A stretch of 64,000 bases of DNA from Mycolicibacterium neworleansense. Its GTDB lineage: Bacteria > Actinomycetota > Actinomycetes > Mycobacteriales > Mycobacteriaceae. Under the pieces are notes generated by a model. It saw only the letters and a program-made list of their open reading frames with translations. It had not been told where the DNA came from and did not search any database. Location: assembly GCF_001245615.1 (NCBI RefSeq), contig NZ_CWKH01000002.1, positions 1,488,001 to 1,552,000 of the forward strand, in the 5' to 3' direction. Below are positions 18,092 through 29,517 of the stretch, one piece after another (the first letter of the stretch is position 1; every line of letters begins with the position of its first letter). A program made the position numbers and the translations under genes.

Positions 18092-19462
18092 CTACTTCTC
18101 GCCCGCCCCGGGCAGGGCCCTCTCCCGCACATTCGGGGTGCCGAGCCGCCAGGCCAACCAGGGCAACGCCGCGTCGAAAGCCGTACTGGCTGCCTGGAAG
18201 TCGTGCCCACCCTGGTAGCCCACCACGGAGCATTCGACGTTGTAACCGCTCAGCAGGGCACACAGCTTGTTGGCGTTGGAGGCGTGCTCCTCGGAGAACG
18301 TGTCCCAGCCGGCGATCGCCTCCTCGGGCGGCGGAGTGGTGGTGGCGTCGCGATGCACGGTCGGGGTGCTCTCGCCGACGCCGAGCCACGCCGCCATGGT
18401 GTCGTACGGGCCGTGCCGGGTGATCACCGTCTTGGGGTCGAATGCCTCCCAGGCCGCTCGGTCGCCGCCGAAGAGTCGCGCGACGGTTTGGTCCTTGGTG
18501 CCCGCATTGGGGCCGAGGGTGCCGTCGAGCCAGACGAAGGCGCTGAACATCTCGGGATTGCGGACCGCGGTGTTCAGGGCGCACGTCGCGCCCGAAGACC
18601 ACCCGGCCAGACCCCAGTTCTCGGCCTTCGGGCTGACCCCGAAACGCGAGATCAAGTAGGGCACCAGGTCTTTGGTCAGATGGGACGCGGCGTTGCCGCG
18701 GGTGCCGTCGACGCATTCGGTGTCGTTGCTGAACTTGCCTGCGATGTCGGGGAATACGATGACCGGCGCGTTGCCGTGGTGGAGCGCGGCGAAGTCGTCG
18801 AGCGTCTGCAGGGCACCGGTCGATTGCAGCCAGTCGTTGGGATGGTTGAACTCGCCGCCCATCAAGATGACCGCGGGCAGTTGTGGCGGCGGGTCGCTGG
18901 AGAACCAGGCCGGCGGAAGGTAGACCACCTCGGTCCGATGCGCGAAACCCGATGCGTCTGCCGGTATGTTCACTCGCACCACGGTGCCGCGTGTCGGGAT
19001 CTCACCGGACTGCGCGAGTGCGGCGAGCTGGGATTCATCGATCCACTGTTCGGGCTCGGTCTGAGTCAACCGCAGCCAGGCGGCCCGGACGGTGGGGAAG
19101 TAGCCGGTCGCGGTGTTGAGTGCGGCAAGCCCGCACACCACCATCAACACCACCGAGACCACGGACACCAAGCGGCGCCACCATGCACTGCCGGGCCAAC
19201 CGCCGATCAACACCGTCGCGGCGAATCCGAACATCGCCGTCCAGAACACGGTGCCGAACGAGATGGCCTCGGCGGACCAGCCCTGGTCCCGGACGAACAG
19301 CCGCGCTGCGGCTGCCAGGCCCACACCGACGAGTACGGCGGCGAGCAGCCAGCGCCTCATCCACTCACGAGACCGACCGCGACCGATTGCCACCACGATC
19401 GCGACCAGGGCGAGCAATTGCAGCGCCATCGGGATCAGGCCGTTGGTCAGGGACAGGTTCAT
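18092..19462 (-). CDS. Membrane-anchored alpha/beta-hydrolase esterase (antigen-85/esterase-D-like)
   Basis: This 456-aa protein has four hydrophobic helices in the first ~120 residues, then an extracytoplasmic esterase domain. GLAGWSSGATCALN is the G-x-S-x-G nucleophile elbow, and DGTLGPNAGTKDQ and YQGGHDFQAA supply probable acid and His regions. The fold type is shared with antigen 85 mycolyltransferases and esterase D. Its ATG overlaps the galU stop by 4 bp, coupling it to UDP-glucose synthesis and hinting at a role in envelope glycolipids. Substrate unknown. Confidence 0.75.
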   Translation of the reverse strand: MNLSLTNGLIPMALQLLALVAIVVAIGRGRSREWMRRWLLAAVLVGVGLAAAARLFVRDQGWSAEAISFGTVFWTAMFGFAATVLIGGWPGSAWWRRLVSVVSVVLMVVCGLAALNTATGYFPTVRAAWLRLTQTEPEQWIDESQLAALAQSGEIPTRGTVVRVNIPADASGFAHRTEVVYLPPAWFSSDPPPQLPAVILMGGEFNHPNDWLQSTGALQTLDDFAALHHGNAPVIVFPDIAGKFSNDTECVDGTRGNAASHLTKDLVPYLISRFGVSPKAENWGLAGWSSGATCALNTAVRNPEMFSAFVWLDGTLGPNAGTKDQTVARLFGGDRAAWEAFDPKTVITRHGPYDTMAAWLGVGESTPTVHRDATTTPPPEEAIAGWDTFSEEHASNANKLCALLSGYNVECSVVGYQGGHDFQAASTAFDAALPWLAWRLGTPNVRERALPGAGEK

Positions 19463-20406
19463 GTGGATCCGCTCTCCCCGATCTCCCGCGAAAGCTTGTG
19501 TAGCAGTGGGCCCTCCAACTCGTCGGCCAATCGCCGCAGCACGGGACCGTATTCGGGATGGGCCAGGGCGAACGCGAACTGTGCGACCAGGTAGTCGGCC
19601 GGATTGCCGGTGTCATACCAGTGCCCCTGGATCACCTGGCCGTAGACGGCATGGTCTCCGGCGTAGGCGTTGATCGCGTCGGTCAGGTAGATCTCGCCGG
19701 ACAGAGACTGCTCGTACCAGCGTTTCGTCTGCTCACGAAGCTCGTCGATGATGCCGGGTGTGATGACGTAGCCACCGATTGCGGCGTACTCGGAGCGAGC
19801 CTCGTGCGGCTGAGGTTTCTCGACGATTCCGCTGATCCGCAGCAGACCACCGTCCAACTTCTCATCGATGATCGGCACGCCGTACCGGCGTGAATTCTCG
19901 GGTGCCATCGGCATCAACGCCAGCACCGGGGATGAGGTCTGTTCGTACGCCCGCATCAGTTGTTGGGCACGCGGTACCTCGGCGACGAAGACATCGTCGG
20001 GCCAGAGCACCAGCACCGGTTCGTCACCGAACGACCGTGAGGCATTGAGTACCGGGGTGCCGTTGCCGTACGGACCGTGCTGATGGAGATAGGTGATGTG
20101 GCCACGCGCGGACAGCTCGCCGACCTCCTCGACAGCGTCGGCGTACCCGGTCTTCCCGTCCGCGCGCAGCTGCTCGACCAGCGTCGTATTCGGTCGAAAG
20201 TGCTCCTCTATCAAGTTCTTTCCGCCGGAAACGACGATGGTGATGTCGGTGATTCCGGAGCTGACCAGCTCGCGCACCGTGTGCTCGATGACCGGCTTGT
20301 CGCCGACCGGAAGCATCTCTTTGGGGGTGGCCTTGGTCAGCGGCAGGAGGCGCGAACCGATACCCGCGGCGGGGATGACGGCTTTGCGGATGGCCTGTCG
20401 TGCCAT
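19459..20406 (-). CDS. galU: UTP-glucose-1-phosphate uridylyltransferase GalU
   Basis: This 315-aa protein makes UDP-glucose for polysaccharide and trehalose synthesis. The nucleotidyltransferase signature AAGIGSRLLPLTKATPKEM is at residues ~13-31, with HQHGPYGNGTPVL, WPDDVFV (metal Asp) and YWDTGN-like HWYDTGNPADY near the end. Length is normal. A purine-rich GAGAGGA site precedes the ATG. It is first of a two-gene operon with the esterase. Confidence 0.95.
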   Translation of the reverse strand: MARQAIRKAVIPAAGIGSRLLPLTKATPKEMLPVGDKPVIEHTVRELVSSGITDITIVVSGGKNLIEEHFRPNTTLVEQLRADGKTGYADAVEEVGELSARGHITYLHQHGPYGNGTPVLNASRSFGDEPVLVLWPDDVFVAEVPRAQQLMRAYEQTSSPVLALMPMAPENSRRYGVPIIDEKLDGGLLRISGIVEKPQPHEARSEYAAIGGYVITPGIIDELREQTKRWYEQSLSGEIYLTDAINAYAGDHAVYGQVIQGHWYDTGNPADYLVAQFAFALAHPEYGPVLRRLADELEGPLLHKLSREIGESGST

Positions 20407-20450
20407 GTGTTCCTCTCCCGGTGCTCCACCAAAACTAGCCGGTGCACCGG

Positions 20451-21026
20451 TCAGCCGAGTGGAATTCCCCAGCGCTCACCAAATGCGATCTGCTCCAGCG
20501 GCAGCCGCTCGCGTGGCCTGCTGTCGCGTTCCACGACGGCCTCGTCGGCCTTCGAGTAGTCACCCAGTGTGCCGACAGCGATGACGGCCAGTGGCCGCAC
20601 ACCGTCCGGAACCCCGAACGCCGCTCGGGCGCCGTCGACGTCGAAGCCGGCCATCGGATGCACGATCAGTCCGCGGGACACCGCCTCGACGGTCAGCTGG
20701 GCGATGGCCGCCCCGGCGTCGACGCCGGCGTAGCGCGCGGTGCGCTCATCCTCGCCTTCGTCGGCGCACACCAGGATCAGCGCCGAGGCCGCATGCGCGT
20801 AGCTGTTGCCGCGTTTGAGCAGGCCGGCCAATGTAACGAAGGTCTCATCCGGTCGCCGTCCCACGAGGAACCGCACCGGCTGACGGTGTCCCCAGCTGGC
20901 CGCCCAGCGTGCCGCCTCGAGCAGCGCGGTGAGCTGGTCAGCGATAATGACGGCATCGGGATCGAACGCCCGGGGGCTCCAGCGGGCGGCCAGATCGGGA
21001 TGGATCGGCACACTGGTGGTGGCCAT
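20451..21026 (-). CDS. Nitroreductase-family FMN oxidoreductase
   Basis: This 191-aa protein shows the nitroreductase pattern: RWSPRAFDPD near the N-terminus, LLEAARWAASWGHRQPVRFLVG, a central GVDAGAAIAQLTVEAVSRGL helix and a DGVRPLAVIAVGTLGD C-terminal strand. I chose ATG 21026 (MATTSVPIHPDLA); the frame extends upstream to 21113 but that part looks non-coding and would enter the ask promoter. It probably uses FMN and NAD(P)H; physiological substrate unknown. It is divergent from ask. Confidence 0.8.
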   Translation of the reverse strand: MATTSVPIHPDLAARWSPRAFDPDAVIIADQLTALLEAARWAASWGHRQPVRFLVGRRPDETFVTLAGLLKRGNSYAHAASALILVCADEGEDERTARYAGVDAGAAIAQLTVEAVSRGLIVHPMAGFDVDGARAAFGVPDGVRPLAVIAVGTLGDYSKADEAVVERDSRPRERLPLEQIAFGERWGIPLG

Positions 21027-21137
21027 TCGACCGCTCGGCGTGTCAGGCACGTCAGCCAAGCTACCGGCGGGGGAAAACGCGAGCGCGCCTCCCTTATCCT
21101 GTTTGGGACTCATTCCCGAAGCTCGAAGGGTTAGATA

Positions 21138-23451
<2,314 letters not shown>

Positions 23452-23459
23452 CCACCCCC

Positions 23460-24590
23460 TTGCGCCGAAACCGCATTCCAGCAGGCGTTCTCTCGGCTTT
23501 TCTCTGCTGGAATGCCATTTCGGCGGTTCCGGCGGCGAGCGCCAACCCGCCATTCGGCGATCCGGTGATACCCCCGCTGGCGCCCGGTCAGGTGCTGCGG
23601 ATCGGGCCGAGCGCCGGGACGGGTACTCCCACCCGTGATTACGGCATCGGCGCCACCGATCTGTGTGAGTTCATGGAGTTTCCGAGCCGAGTGCTCCAGG
23701 TTTGCGGTGACAGTTTCGCCGGGCAGGCCGTCGGCTTCGGCGGCTGGTACTCCCCGGTGGCTCTGCATGTCGATCCCGATTCGATCGACGATCCGGCCGG
23801 TGTGCGCTACCGGGGCGTGACCGGAGTGGACAAGCCGTTGCTGGCGGATCTGGCGCCGGCCGGCTCGTCGCAGCTGCCCGCCGGTGTCATCTCCGTCAAC
23901 CGCGAGAACTACATGTTGGTGACCACCACCTACAACCTGAAGCCGTACAGCTCGCGGTTGGTGAAAGCCGATGCGGCCCGGCCGAAGTGGCCGACGGTGC
24001 CCGGTTCGGTACGTGAGGCCGCCTACCAGGGCGGCGCCCAGTCGCAGATCACCGGCTACTACGACCCGATCCCGGCTCCGGATTCACCCGGCGGGTGGGT
24101 GTACATCCTGGCCAACAATTTCGACCGCAGCAGCCCGCCGTTCCTGTACCGGGCCAACCCGAAGACCTTCACCGACCGGGCGAGCTGGCAGGGCTGGTCG
24201 CCCGCGGGTTGGGGCAAGCCGCCGACCCCGTTGTTCTCCGACCGGGTGGGGGAGATGAGCATCCGGCAGATCGACGGCAAGCCGGTGCTGTCGTACTTCA
24301 ATGCCACCACCGGGAACATGGAGGTGCGGGTCGCCTACGATCCCACCGGCCTGGGCACCGCCCCCGTGACCACGGTGGTGTTCGCCAGTGCTTGGCCGGA
24401 TCCGGTCGACTCGCTGCCACCGCCGGAGGTCAATCAGCTGGCCCAGCCTTACGGCGGCTACATCTCACCGGGGTCGACGCTGGACCGGGTCCGGGTTTTC
24501 GTCAGCCAGTGGAACACCATGGCCCGCGGCGGCACCCCGTACCGGGTGATCCAGTACGCCGTGAACCCGATCAAGCCCTGGGAGCAGTAA
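23460..24590 (+). CDS. Secreted DUF4185-domain protein
   Basis: This 376-aa protein corresponds in position to Rv3707c. From TTG 23460 the N-terminus reads as a signal peptide (RRNR, then GVLSAFLCWNAISAVPAASA, cleavage before NPP). The mature part is a beta-rich DUF4185 domain of the five-bladed propeller type (DYGIGATDLCEF, GDSFAGQAV, WVYILANNFDRS, SQWNTMARGGTPYRVIQYAV). The start has no ribosome-binding site, and the whole signal-peptide region coincides with the palindromic repeat at 23466-23522. Either the repeat supplies the export signal or the true start is elsewhere; the next in-frame GTG (~23567) would leave no signal peptide. Function unknown. Confidence 0.75.
   Translation: MRRNRIPAGVLSAFLCWNAISAVPAASANPPFGDPVIPPLAPGQVLRIGPSAGTGTPTRDYGIGATDLCEFMEFPSRVLQVCGDSFAGQAVGFGGWYSPVALHVDPDSIDDPAGVRYRGVTGVDKPLLADLAPAGSSQLPAGVISVNRENYMLVTTTYNLKPYSSRLVKADAARPKWPTVPGSVREAAYQGGAQSQITGYYDPIPAPDSPGGWVYILANNFDRSSPPFLYRANPKTFTDRASWQGWSPAGWGKPPTPLFSDRVGEMSIRQIDGKPVLSYFNATTGNMEVRVAYDPTGLGTAPVTTVVFASAWPDPVDSLPPPEVNQLAQPYGGYISPGSTLDRVRVFVSQWNTMARGGTPYRVIQYAVNPIKPWEQ
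23466..23522 (-). repeat. 57-bp palindromic repeat, copy 2
   Basis: Arms GCATTCCAGCAG (23473-23484) and CTGCTGGAATGC (23504-23515) plus outer CGAAA/TTTCG are identical to copy 1 at 1909-1965, with a loop also 19 nt long. Read on the minus strand, the arms, the 2-nt mismatches (TG/GG) and the first loop bases AGAAA match copy 1. It begins 15 bp after the asd stop codon, so it may terminate ask-asd, yet it lies inside the 5' coding region of the DUF4185 gene. Confidence 0.85.
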
Positions 24591-24664
24591 TTCCCCGGGC
24601 CTTTCACAGCTGATTCATAGCCAATTCTTGATCAGCACCTCAGCAGCGCTCGCATGCTCGTGTC

Positions 24665-25099
24665 ATGACTGAAACACCCCCTTCGCCCGAACCTGCGACC
24701 GAGCCGGTGGCCGCAACGCCCGCCCCGGTGGTGGCTGCGCCCGCCGAGAACAAACCGAGCCGCCTGCTGCAGGCGCTCGCCTGGGTGGGCATCGCCGCCG
24801 GCAGCGTCTTCATCGTGGCCGTGGTCTTCGGCACCGGCTTCTTCCTCGGCGCGCACTCCGGTGGCGACGGCCATCACCACCGCGGCGGCCACGACCGTGG
24901 CGGCATGATGATGTTCCATCGTGGCGGGCCCGACGGCGGACCGGGCCGGATGGGACCGCCGCACCTGATGCCGCCGTTCGGCCCCGGCGGGCCCGGCGCA
25001 TTCGGTCCCGGCGGTCCCGGCTGGGGTCCCGGTGGTCCGGGCAGCGGCTCGGAACGTCCTGAGACGCCGACGACACCGGCACCGCCCGCGCGACCATAA
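24665..25099 (+). CDS. Single-pass membrane protein with His-rich and Gly/Pro-rich tail
   Basis: This 144-aa protein sits in the position of Rv3706c. A Pro/Ala-rich cytoplasmic head (residues 1-34) precedes one transmembrane helix ([20 protein letters not shown], ~36-60). The extracytoplasmic tail has a His/Gly cluster ([15 protein letters not shown]) and then GPGGPG repeats. The His/Met-rich start of the tail could bind metal; this is inference. It is not a PE_PGRS protein, having no PE domain. No enzymatic domain is visible. Confidence 0.7.
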   Translation: MTETPPSPEPATEPVAATPAPVVAAPAENKPSRLLQALAWVGIAAGSVFIVAVVFGTGFFLGAHSGGDGHHHRGGHDRGGMMMFHRGGPDGGPGRMGPPHLMPPFGPGGPGAFGPGGPGWGPGGPGSGSERPETPTTPAPPARP

Positions 25100-25108
25100 T
25101 CACAGTCC

Positions 25109-25134
25109 GCTCTTTTGGACTGACTCCAAAGAGC
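25109..25134. promoter_or_regulatory. Probable Fur-type operator upstream of fur
   Basis: GCTCTTTTGGA (25109-25119) and TCCAAAGAGC (25125-25134) form an inverted repeat with one extra T in the left arm, lying where a -35/-10 spacer should be. A CATACT -10 hexamer at 25138-25143 puts +1 exactly on the GTG at 25150, so this would be a leaderless, autoregulated promoter. Confidence 0.5.
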
Positions 25135-25149
25135 GCGCATACTGGAGCC

Positions 25150-25587
25150 GTGACCACGGTGCATGACCACGATCCCAAGGCCCTGTTGCGGGCTGCCGGG
25201 CTGCGTGTGACCGCACCGCGGGTCGCGGTTCTCCAGGCGCTGGCCGACCATCCGCATTCGACTGCAGACGATGTGGCCGGCCTGGCCCGCGAGAACCTCG
25301 GCTCGGTGTCGACCCAGGCGGTCTACGACGTCCTGCGCGCCTGCGTGACCGCGGGCCTGGTGCGTCGGATCGAACCCGCCGGATCCTCGGCGCGCTACGA
25401 GACCCGCGCCGGCGACAACCACCATCACCTGGTCTGCCGGGTGTGCGGTGTGGTCGCCGACGTCGATTGCGCGGTGGGCGAGGCTCCGTGCCTGGAACCG
25501 TCTGACCTGGCCGGCTTCGCGGTTGACGAAGCCGAGGTCGTGTTCTGGGGAGTCTGCGCGGACTGCCAGGCGGCCGCCCCCCACTAG
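25150..25587 (+). CDS. Fur-family transcriptional repressor (FurA/PerR-like)
   Basis: This 145-aa protein has an N-terminal winged helix ([41 protein letters not shown] recognition region) and a C-terminal metal-binding dimerisation domain with [13 protein letters not shown] and WGVCADCQ. The two CxxC pairs predict a structural zinc site. In mycobacteria such proteins sense iron or peroxide (FurA next to katG), but no katG is present here, so this is a solo paralogue. A dyad covering its own promoter suggests autoregulation. A strong terminator follows. Confidence 0.85.
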   Translation: MTTVHDHDPKALLRAAGLRVTAPRVAVLQALADHPHSTADDVAGLARENLGSVSTQAVYDVLRACVTAGLVRRIEPAGSSARYETRAGDNHHHLVCRVCGVVADVDCAVGEAPCLEPSDLAGFAVDEAEVVFWGVCADCQAAAPH

Positions 25588-25608
25588 ACCACTCTGCAGC
25601 CCAATGGA

Positions 25609-25654
25609 CGCCCCGGCCACTTCCCCTTGGTGGCCGGGGCGCCTGGCTTTTCAC
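25609..25654 (+). terminator. Intrinsic terminator after fur
   Basis: CGCCCCGGCCAC (25609-25620) and GTGGCCGGGGCG (25630-25641) pair perfectly over 12 bp with a 9-nt loop, followed by CCTGGCTTTTC. It lies ~20 bp after the fur stop codon. Confidence 0.8.
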
Positions 25655-25711
25655 CCCCGGTAAGGCCAAGCAGTGGGTGGGGTCCGGCGAATCGTGAGAT
25701 TCTCGCTAACC

Positions 25712-26239
25712 ATGACGCGCAATCGGCTCGTGGCTGCGGCTCTGCTCGCGGTGCCGGTGCTGGCCGCCGGCTGCAATGCGGGCGCCCAACCCGAACGCGG
25801 CGCGGCAATGGTCTTCGCGGTCGGCGATTGCGTGAGTGTCCCGGCCACCACGCCGGCCGCCCCCGAAGTGGCCCGCGCCGGCAAGGTGTCGTGCAGCGTC
25901 GACCCCAGCTATACCGTCGGGGCCATCGCCGACAGCACCGGAACGTGCCCGAGCGCCGAGTACCAGCACCTGCCCGCCGAACTGGCCGATCCGTCGACCG
26001 CGAGGCTGTGCCTGGTGCCCAATCTGGTGGCCAACCACTGCTATGAACTCGGCATGCCCGCGGGCATGGTCGAGCTGGCCGACTGCACCGCACGCACCGA
26101 TCGCGGCCCGGGCGTGACGGTTCAGGTCACCCGACGCCTGGACGTACGCGACGGCTCGGCCTGCCCTGCCGAAACCGGGCACTACGCCTGGCCTTATCCC
26201 TCGCCGGCACGAACCTATTGCACGCGGACGGTCCACTAA
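25712..26239 (+). CDS. Putative lipoprotein, Cys-rich
   Basis: This 175-aa protein has a lipoprotein signal peptide (MTRNRLVAAALLAVPVLAAGC, lipobox LAAGC, lipidated Cys at ~21). The mature domain has about eight further cysteines in pairs (GDCVSVP, KVSCSVD, GTCPSAEY, RLCLVPN, NHCYELG, ADCTAR, SACPAE, TYCTR), fitting a disulfide-bonded extracytoplasmic protein. I chose ATG 25712; an upstream GTG (25694) would not make a better signal. Its domain family was not recognised. It sits upstream of the PknH-sensor-like gene, and the two may share a transcript. Confidence 0.7.
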   Translation: MTRNRLVAAALLAVPVLAAGCNAGAQPERGAAMVFAVGDCVSVPATTPAAPEVARAGKVSCSVDPSYTVGAIADSTGTCPSAEYQHLPAELADPSTARLCLVPNLVANHCYELGMPAGMVELADCTARTDRGPGVTVQVTRRLDVRDGSACPAETGHYAWPYPSPARTYCTRTVH

Positions 26240-26256
26240 CTGGCATGATCGAGGCC

Positions 26257-26898
26257 ATGCGTGCCCTGACTGTCGGTTTCGGGCTGGCCGGTCTCGCACT
26301 GGCATTGGCTGCACCTGCGGGTGCGCGTCCCTCGGATCCCGGTGTCGTGTCCTACGCCGTCATGCCCAAGGGTTCGGTGGGCAACATCATCGGAGCCCCG
26401 ATGACTTGGGAGTCCCAGTTCACCGCCCCGTTCCAGGCGTTCTCGGTGGAGAACCCGGTGTGCAACAACTGGGCCGACATCGGTCTGCCCGAGGTGTTCA
26501 ACGACCCGGATCTCGCGTCGTTCAACGGCGCCACCACCCAGACCGCGGCCGACGACCAGAACCATTACGTCAAGCAGGCGATCGGGGTGTTCGCGACGCC
26601 GGAGGCCGCCGACCGTGCCTTCCACCGCGTGGTGGACCGCACCAACGGCTGCTCGGGCCAGACCACCGCGATGCACCTGGACAACTTCGTCACCCAGGTG
26701 TGGACCTTCACCGGCGGCGCCGCGAGCGCCACCGACGCGGATTGGGTGAAGCAGGAGGCCGGCACGGATCGCCGCTGTTTCAACACCACCCGCAAACGGG
26801 AAAACGTGCTGCTACAAGCCAAGGTGTGCCAGTCCGGCAACGCCGGCCCAGCGGTCAACGTACTGGCCGGCGCCATGCAGAACACGCTGGGGCAGTAG
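26257..26898 (+). CDS. Secreted PknH-type extracellular sensor-domain protein
   Basis: This 213-aa protein resembles Rv3705c. A signal peptide (MRALTVGFGLAGLALALAAPAGA) is followed by a single domain with the features of the PknH C-terminal sensor: VENPVCNNWADIGLPEVF, GVFATPEAADRAFHRVVDRTNGCSG, and late cysteines (DRRCFNTTR, KVCQSG) giving two likely disulfides. The ligand is unknown. The start could be ATG 26245 (MIEAMRAL) instead of 26257. It precedes egtA by 76 bp on the same strand. Confidence 0.75.
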   Translation: MRALTVGFGLAGLALALAAPAGARPSDPGVVSYAVMPKGSVGNIIGAPMTWESQFTAPFQAFSVENPVCNNWADIGLPEVFNDPDLASFNGATTQTAADDQNHYVKQAIGVFATPEAADRAFHRVVDRTNGCSGQTTAMHLDNFVTQVWTFTGGAASATDADWVKQEAGTDRRCFNTTRKRENVLLQAKVCQSGNAGPAVNVLAGAMQNTLGQ

Positions 26899-26974
26899 AA
26901 CATGTCGGTCCGATCTGGATGATGGAACAGAGCCGAGCCGTTTGATCCGGTGAGGACCGGGAGGGGTGGATGCG

Positions 26975-28246
26975 ATGGCAGTACCCGTCAGGACTGATGC
27001 GGCCCGTCTACCCCTCGTCGAATTCACGAGCGCCGAGCACGCCGCGGCGTTCATCGAAGCCAACTGCCTGCATGACGGGCCGGTCGGGCAGGTCGGCCTG
27101 GAGATCGAGGCGCACTGTTTCGACCTCGACGATCCACTGCGGCGCCCGGGTTGGGACGAACTCTCCGACATCATCGCCTCGGTGCCCGCATTGCCCGGTG
27201 GCAGCCGCATCACCGTCGAGCCGGGGGGCGCGGTCGAGCTGTCCGGTCCGCCGGTCGACGGACCGTCAGCGGCGATCACCGCACTGCTGGCCGATCGGGC
27301 GGTGCTGCGTGCGGAGTTCGACCGCCGCGGTCTGGGCCTGGTGCTGCTGGGCGCCGACCCGTTGCGGCCCACTCGACGGGTGAACCCCGGGCCGCGCTAT
27401 CAGGCCATGGAAACGTTCTTCGCGGCCAGCGGGTCCGCCGAACCCGGCGCGGCGATGATGACGTCGACCGCCTCGGTTCAGGTCAACCTCGACGCCGGGC
27501 CGCGCGACGGCTGGGCCCAACGCGTGCGATTGGCGCATGCCCTCGGTCCGACGATGATCGCCATCACGGCGAATTCGCCGATGCTCGGCGGACGGTTCAC
27601 CGGCTGGAAGTCCTCGCGTCAAAGGGTCTGGGGCCAGCTGGATTCCGCGCGTTGCGGCCCGGTGCTCGGCGCCGACGGCGACGACCCGGCCAGTGACTGG
27701 GCGCGCTACGCGCTGCGGGCCCCCGTGATGCTGGTCAACACTCCGGATGCGGTCCCGGTGACGAATTGGGTCCCGTTCGCCGATTGGGCCGACGGACGCG
27801 CGGTGCTCGGTGGCCGGCGCCCCACCGAAGCCGACCTCGAATACCACCTCACCACGCTGTTCCCGCCGGTCCGTCCGCGCCGCTGGCTGGAGATCCGTTA
27901 CCTCGACAGCGTGCCCGACGCGCTGTGGCCCGCGGTGGTGTTTATGACGACGACTCTCCTGGATGATCCGGGGGCCGCCGCGATCGCCACCGAGGCGACG
28001 GCCCCGGTGGCCACGGCATGGGACCGGGCCGCCCGGATCGGTCTGACGGATCGACGGCTGCGGGAAGCGGCGGTCGCTTGCGTGTCTGCCGCCGCGGACC
28101 GGGCGCCGGCGGAGCTTTCGGAATCGATGGCGCAGTTGACGCGTTCGGTTCAGGAGGGCCGCTGCCCGGCCGATGAATTCGCCGATCGGGTGGTGGGCCA
28201 CGGAATCGCTTCTGCGATGAGCCAACTGGTGAAGGGCGAGCTTTGA
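26975..28246 (+). CDS. egtA: Ergothioneine biosynthesis glutamate-cysteine ligase EgtA
   Basis: This 423-aa GCS2-fold ATP-dependent ligase makes gamma-glutamylcysteine, the sulfur donor for Egt[14 protein letters not shown] (metal/glutamate-binding Glu residues), [19 protein letters not shown] and [17 protein letters not shown] are the typical EgtA segments. ATG 26975 was chosen because the GGAGG box is ~10 nt upstream; GTG 26966 would touch that box. It is the first gene of egtABCDE and overlaps egtB (TTGA). Confidence 0.92.
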   Translation: MAVPVRTDAARLPLVEFTSAEHAAAFIEANCLHDGPVGQVGLEIEAHCFDLDDPLRRPGWDELSDIIASVPALPGGSRITVEPGGAVELSGPPVDGPSAAITALLADRAVLRAEFDRRGLGLVLLGADPLRPTRRVNPGPRYQAMETFFAASGSAEPGAAMMTSTASVQVNLDAGPRDGWAQRVRLAHALGPTMIAITANSPMLGGRFTGWKSSRQRVWGQLDSARCGPVLGADGDDPASDWARYALRAPVMLVNTPDAVPVTNWVPFADWADGRAVLGGRRPTEADLEYHLTTLFPPVRPRRWLEIRYLDSVPDALWPAVVFMTTTLLDDPGAAAIATEATAPVATAWDRAARIGLTDRRLREAAVACVSAAADRAPAELSESMAQLTRSVQEGRCPADEFADRVVGHGIASAMSQLVKGEL

Positions 28247-29517
28247 CCACACGCGAGACGCTGGCACAGCAGCTCACCCGGGCGCGGGACCGGACCTTGC
28301 GCCTGGTCGACTTCGACGATGCCGAACTGCATCGCCAGTACAGCCCGTTGATGAGCCCGCTGGTCTGGGATCTCGCCCACATCGGTCAGCAGGAAGAGCT
28401 GTGGCTGCTGCGCGGCGGCAATTCCGACCGTCCCGGCATGCTGGCTCCGGAGGTGGACCGGCTCTACGACGCCTTCGTGCATTCCCGAGCCAGCCGCGTC
28501 GACCTGCCGCTGCTACCGCCCACCGATGCGCGCGCCTACTGCGCGACGGTGCGGTCCCGCGCGCTCGACGCCCTCGATGCTCTGGACACCGATGACTCGG
28601 GCTTCAACTTCGGACTCGTGATCAGCCACGAGAACCAACATGACGAGACCATGCTGCAGGCCCTGAACCTGCGGGCCGGGCCACCGCTGCTCGACACCGG
28701 TAATGCCCTGCCCACCGGCCGGCCCGGGCTGGCCGGCACCTCGGTGCTGATCCCGGGCGGGCCGTTCGTGCTCGGGGTGGACGAACTCACCGAACCGCAT
28801 TCACTGGACAACGAGCGTCCGGCGCACGAGGTGGACGTGGCTTCCTTCCGCATCGGGCGGGTGCCGGTCACCAATCGCGAATGGCGCGAGTTCATCGACG
28901 ACGGGGGCTATCAGCAGCCGCGGTGGTGGTCGGAACGCGGTTGGTCGCATCGCCAGAAGGCGGGTCTGACCGCACCCCAATTCTGGAACCATGACGGCAC
29001 CCGCACCCGGTTCGGCCACATCGAGACGATCCCGGCCGACGAACCCGTCCAGCACGTCGGGTTCTTCGAAGCCGAGGCCTACGCCGCCTGGGCGGGGGCG
29101 CGGCTGCCCACGGAGGTGGAATGGGAGAAGGCCTGCGCCTGGGATCCGGTGGTCGGCGCCCGGCGCCGATTCCCCTGGGGCACTTCCGAACCCACGGACG
29201 CCCTGGCAAACCTCGGCGGCGACGCGCGGCGGCCCGCCCCGGTGGGGGCGTATCCGGCAGGCGCATCGGCCTACGGAGTCGAACAGATGCTGGGCGACGT
29301 CTGGGAGTGGACCACCTCCCCGCTGCGGCCATGGCCAGGCTTCACCCCGATGGTGTATGACCGCTACACCGAGCCGTTCATCGACGGTGACTACCGGGTC
29401 CTGCGGGGCGGTTCGTGGGCGGTGGCCGCTGACATCCTGCGGCCGAGCTTCCGCAATTGGGACCATCCGATCCGGCGCCAGATCTTCTCCGGTGTCAGAT
29501 TGGCCTGGGACGCCTGA
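28243..29517 (+). CDS. egtB: Hercynine oxygenase (sulfoxide synthase) EgtB
   Basis: This 424-aa non-heme iron enzyme joins gamma-glutamylcysteine to hercynine with O2. The N-terminal DinB-like domain supplies the three iron-binding histidines: [11 protein letters not shown] (His ~47) and [14 protein letters not shown] (H-x3-H). The C-terminal FGE/C-type-lectin-like domain is seen in [33 protein letters not shown] and LRGGSWAV. The TTG start overlaps the egtA stop. Length is normal. Confidence 0.93.
   Translation: MTTRETLAQQLTRARDRTLRLVDFDDAELHRQYSPLMSPLVWDLAHIGQQEELWLLRGGNSDRPGMLAPEVDRLYDAFVHSRASRVDLPLLPPTDARAYCATVRSRALDALDALDTDDSGFNFGLVISHENQHDETMLQALNLRAGPPLLDTGNALPTGRPGLAGTSVLIPGGPFVLGVDELTEPHSLDNERPAHEVDVASFRIGRVPVTNREWREFIDDGGYQQPRWWSERGWSHRQKAGLTAPQFWNHDGTRTRFGHIETIPADEPVQHVGFFEAEAYAAWAGARLPTEVEWEKACAWDPVVGARRRFPWGTSEPTDALANLGGDARRPAPVGAYPAGASAYGVEQMLGDVWEWTTSPLRPWPGFTPMVYDRYTEPFIDGDYRVLRGGSWAVAADILRPSFRNWDHPIRRQIFSGVRLAWDA

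Noticed and set aside
24665..25099. PE_PGRS protein because of GGPG repeats
   Set aside because: There is no PE domain. It has a Pro/Ala-rich head and one transmembrane helix, and occupies the Rv3706c position.
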